A stretch of 64,000 nucleotides of DNA from Mytilus californianus. Lineage: Eukaryota > Mollusca > Bivalvia > Mytilida > Mytilidae. Below, piece by piece: positions 60,534-64,000 of the stretch. The first letter of the stretch is position 1. Each line of letters starts with the position of its first letter. The notes beneath the pieces are model-generated. The model did no database searches. It saw nothing but the letters and a program-made list of their open reading frames with translations, and was not told the origin of the DNA. The stretch is from positions 69,929,995 through 69,993,994 of the forward strand of contig NW_026262690.1 of the NCBI RefSeq assembly GCF_021869535.1. The letters run 5' to 3'. The position numbers and the translations under genes were made by a program.

Positions 60534-61326
60534 AGGCACTGGCTACGGTTACATGGAAATATAACAATAATAGAATAATTATTGTTACATTGGAGACTAA
60601 TTGCCGGAATGCAGTGTTGGGTAACTTGTAAGGAACCGATTAATTACGAGTGTAACAATAATAATTGAGTCTACGGTTACATTGATGCAAAAACTTGAAA
60701 ACTTTTATTTGAATTTTGCAATGTTGCATACAATTTTTATTTTTTTTATTTACAATGTCAATTCTACAAATCCCGTATGTTGTTTATGGAAGCATGATTT
60801 AGTCCCACGCATTTTAGTGAAACCACTAAGCAGCCATCACAAACAAGTGATGCAGCAATGTGCACGTCTGTATTGCATACTGTACAATTACATTTTGCAC
60901 TATCTCTTTTTGAAGTTAAAGGAAACTTTCAATGTCTGTCATGATTTATATGAAAAAATATTTTTTTAATCTTGCGATGTTTATGTTATATTGTGAAGGC
61001 AATTCAGTAACATTTGCCGACATGATGAAACTGGTGGAATCAGTGCTTTCATTTTCTGAGTCCAGATATTATGTGATCGCAACTTCGTTCTTATTGGCGA
61101 AAAAAAATTCAGCATCAAAACTATAAGGTTTAAGTTTAATAAATCTAGCTTACATTGAAGTGCATAATTAATATGTAACGATAACGCAATGCAACCGTAG
61201 ACTCAAATATTATTGTTACATAATTAATCGGATCCTTACCCAACCTTGTATTCCGGAAATTAGTCTCCAATGTAACAATAATTTTATTATTATTGTTACT
61301 TTTCCATGTTACCGTAGCCAGTGCCT
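60534..61326. mobile_element. 793-bp TIR element with about 140-bp inverted arms
   Basis: Starts AGGCACTGGCTACGGTTACA and ends with its inverse; similarity runs to about 60680 on the left and from about 61190 on the right (gtctacggttacattg / caatgcaaccgtagac). ATAATTT flanks both sides (60527-60533, 61327-61333). Inner 500 bp hold small open frames without recognised domains. Confidence 0.88.
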
Positions 61327-61689
61327 ATAATTTACCTCAATTTAGGATAGACTCTTGAATTTTGAAGAGTCGAAATAGGATGAACGGATCATATAAACCC
61401 GAAGGCAAATATAATAAAAGCCCAAACGAAAAAATATAAATAAGTCTAACTTGATTGAAAACAACGTTCAAACCTATGATTGCGTTGGATAAAAACCGCA
61501 ATTTTTATACGTGTGCATGCAAACAAAATTTGTTTTTTGTATATATATAGATATACTGTTCCCAGATTATGTTATTGTATTGTAGCATGCCAACTTTAAA
61601 CAAAACTTTGTGTTCGATTTGATTTGTCGTATGAGTAAGTTCCCTTTGACCATTGACAAATGCAATCAATAGATAGGCGGGGCTTTAGC

Positions 61690-61795
61690 TTGTATACTCT
61701 GTATTTATATTGGGGACGGATCGACTTTAAATATGGGGCCGAATCGACTTGGGCCGGATCGACTTGGGACGGAACGACTTGGGCTGGATTGACGA
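61690..61795 (+). repeat. Degenerate 18-bp repeat 'ggacggatcgacttgg'
   Basis: Five units with atcgactt, aacgactt and similar variants, resembling in style the 'agacggtccgagttg' array at 58085. Confidence 0.7.
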
Positions 61796-61799
61796 TATA

Positions 61800-63200
61800 T
61801 CTAACATTGAAGTGTCATGTACTATCTACTATCTGTTAATTGATCTTAATTACAATACTTGAGCAAACATTTAAACAAACAAAGCAAACAAGCCAACCAA
61901 ATCTTTAAATTACAATCATTAGGAAAATAACTCCTAAGAAAAAAGCTGACACTTGTTTATTTTTGATTCGTTTCATTCCCCATTCTTTATTGTTGCTTCT
62001 GGATGCAAAAGGAAAGAAAGCCCGGCTAGGTATAATTTAGTTGTAAACCCTGAAATCTGAAGCCTGCTATTTTACAGCTCCCTTATTTATACACAAGGTA
62101 GAATATTAAGTTCCGAGTTTCTTCTTCTTCCAAGTAAGGAACCGAATTATACATGAATGTGTATGGTCCCGCGAAAACTTTGCACAGTGCCAGCACAGGG
62201 GTTTGTTACAAAACCCCTGTGGTGCCAGGCAACACAGCTAGTCCTCCCAGGGGAGCGTCTTTTTACCACAGAACACCACAGAATACCACAGAACACCACA
62301 GAATACCACAGAACACCACAGAATACCACAGAACACCCAAAATTTACCACAGAACTTCGAAATATTAATTCTTCAGACATTATTATCATGTTATTGTTCA
62401 TTCTTTTAATAATTTGACATTTATTATTCAAATAAATTTAATTTTTCTATTTAGGGTCGACTCACTATCGCTATGCCCCCAACTAAATGGCCAATAATTG
62501 GGATCATACTGAAAACCCCTAGCTATTAAAACCATAATATACAAAGAGTATTTATATTTGTGACATTTATATTTTAAATACATTTTAATCTTTTTTGAAA
62601 TTTTTAATTCATTTTTGAAAATACGTAATTATTTGTTAAATTTATTTTGTTTATCAGTTTTTTTTCACTATTTTATTATTTTTATGTTAAGAGTTGTTAC
62701 AATAAATAATAAAAATGGTTAATGTGACATTTAATTAAAGTTGTTGTCAACAAATAATTAAACTTTATAAAAGTGATTAAAGGAGTTTTTAAGCTGATAT
62801 CTAGAGTTGTTTCAAACAATTATTTAAACTTGACTAATGTTTGTACATCAAAGTTTTCTCCTTTAGAGTTATATATAAAACAATCCTGTGTTAAGGGCTA
62901 CAAATACTTTCAAAAAGAAATCTGAACTTGTTGTAGGACAGTTATATTTGAGTTGACTAATAACATATTATAAGTGTGTCTTTTTAATTATCAAAAAGTT
63001 CAAGTTCGATGACTGTTTTTGGATTCTTATGTTGTGTGTGTATCTTCTCTAATCATTTGACAATATTTCGGATTTTTACCAAATTTTGTATGCATTTAGA
63101 AATCGTTGAACTGAAACTTTATATCGAAAAAACTTGTATATGTAGCATTTACATATAGATTCTATATTTTTGAGACCCAAATTAATGTTGACCTTAGCAA
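61800..63200. other. Gene-free stretch with one 10-bp repeat
   Basis: Seven or eight alternating units of accacagaat and accacagaac lie at 62265-62336; open frames through them are artefacts. The rest is AT-rich with nothing identified. Confidence 0.6.
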
Positions 63201-63229
63201 GTTCACCGACACAATTTTTAAAATAACCA

Positions 63230-64000
63230 AAATTTAATTAGATTAGCCAATTTTGACACTTGTCGTATTGACCAATCAAGCCAATTAACATGTCATTTAA
63301 GTTTTCACACCTGAGACATCAAATATATTTAATTGAATTACATTATAAAATCAGGTGGCAACTAGAATCCAAACAATGAAGAATATTGTAAATATTCCAT
63401 TATTAATGATATATATTATATTAAATAGAATGTTGATAGCAGTCTTCCTGTTCTCTAATCATTGTCAAGTAATTTCAAGAATACAATTTTTATAATAATA
63501 AAAATTCAAGATTAAAATGTGAGCCGATGTTCAACATCATTTTAGTTGAAAAATTATATTTATTGTCTTATAGGTTTATTCATTTCACAGAAAAAATAGT
63601 TACATATGAGAAATATTAACTCTTTCTGCCAATCAAGCCAATATTATTCATAGCGTGATTCGCGCCGGTAAAATCAGTCAGGTCAACTTTTTTTGTAGAA
63701 AAACATTTTTTTTACTATAAAGGTTATATTTTCATATAAAATATTCATTATTCTCGCAGATTTCTTAATTTAATGAAAAAATGTTTAAAAAGAAAAAGCG
63801 AAATTAGCACTTTCTGTCGATCAGATCAATATTATTCGTAGCGTAATATTCCCTGGTAAAATCCGTCAGATCAACTTTTTTTGTAGAAAAACATGTTTTA
63901 TTTATATAAAGTTTTTATTGGTAAACAACATATTTAATAAACTCGCAGATTTCTTAATTTCACGAAAAAATATTGTAAAACAAAAGAGATATTGACACTT
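63230..64000 (+). repeat. Tandem repeat of about 190 bp, running off the edge
   Basis: Two good copies at about 63616-63803 and 63804-63998 share 'tcaatattattcrtagcgt', 'aactttttttgtagaaaaac' and 'ctcgcagatttcttaattt'. Weaker traces upstream (tattgaccaatcaagccaat at about 63268) suggest more copies. The window ends inside the array. Confidence 0.8.

Noticed and set aside
60297..60539. 80-codon minus-strand frame as a Harbinger-like transposase piece
   Set aside because: The GLPN and CGIPSFPQ stretches only vaguely recall that family and there are no catalytic motifs.
62153..62431. Open frames rich in TEHHRIPQN as proteins
   Set aside because: They are translations of a 10-bp tandem repeat, open on both strands.

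Overview
This is a window of an animal nuclear genome, most likely a marine mussel (Mytilidae). It is AT-rich, its genes are split by GT-AG introns, and most of the remaining DNA consists of dispersed repeats of types I associate with bivalve genomes: the repeat whose core reads CACCGTACGGCCTTCAACAATGAGC, the 'agctcacttggccc' family with (GAC)n tracts, and 'aaaggggcataactc' tandem modules. The mussel assignment rests on remembered repeat types and was not searched.

Three protein-coding genes are supported. (1) About 382-2597, minus strand: three internal exons of a delta3,5-delta2,4-dienoyl-CoA isomerase (ECH1). The catalytic exons lie beyond the left edge and the first exon was not found. 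(2) 18743-48186, minus strand: a complete spastin gene (SPAST orthologue) with 17 coding exons, 29.4 kb of gene for 1.93 kb of CDS. I read every exon junction with a GT donor, an AG acceptor and a consistent phase. The 643-residue product has an N-terminal hydrophobic segment, an MIT domain, a basic linker and an AAA ATPase domain. (3) 50013-50954, plus strand: a single-exon short-chain dehydrogenase of the RDH11-14 type. It is divergent from spastin across a 1.8 kb interval that holds a CRE palindrome, strong hairpins and a TA-flanked MITE.

The rest is mobile or repetitive DNA, much of it with readable ends. Between ECH1 and spastin are a 1825-bp element with long inverted repeats and 11-bp flanking repeats (5688-7512), further foldback sequences, a tRNA-headed SINE and an element with poly-C tracts. 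Inside spastin introns are a 20-copy, 53-bp minisatellite (intron 14), a hAT-type non-autonomous element with an 8-bp target duplication (intron 6), a composite structure of three about 870-bp units between two nearly identical 471-bp TIR-bearing elements (intron 4), and a 1081-bp element with terminal 'gttcgcaccc' arrays (intron 1). Right of the dehydrogenase gene (53-61 kb) is a nested graveyard: an old minus-strand non-LTR reverse transcriptase is broken by a plus-strand non-LTR element, which is itself broken by another repeat. Two oppositely oriented copies of one TIR element and a 793-bp TIR element follow. The last 2.5 kb are AT-rich tandem repeats running off the edge.

The most unusual structure is the 36263-39818 composite. 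The most informative gene-level observations are a second in-frame spastin start beginning MAA at Met103, like the human M87 isoform start, and a tryptophan in place of the usual tyrosine in pore loop 1.
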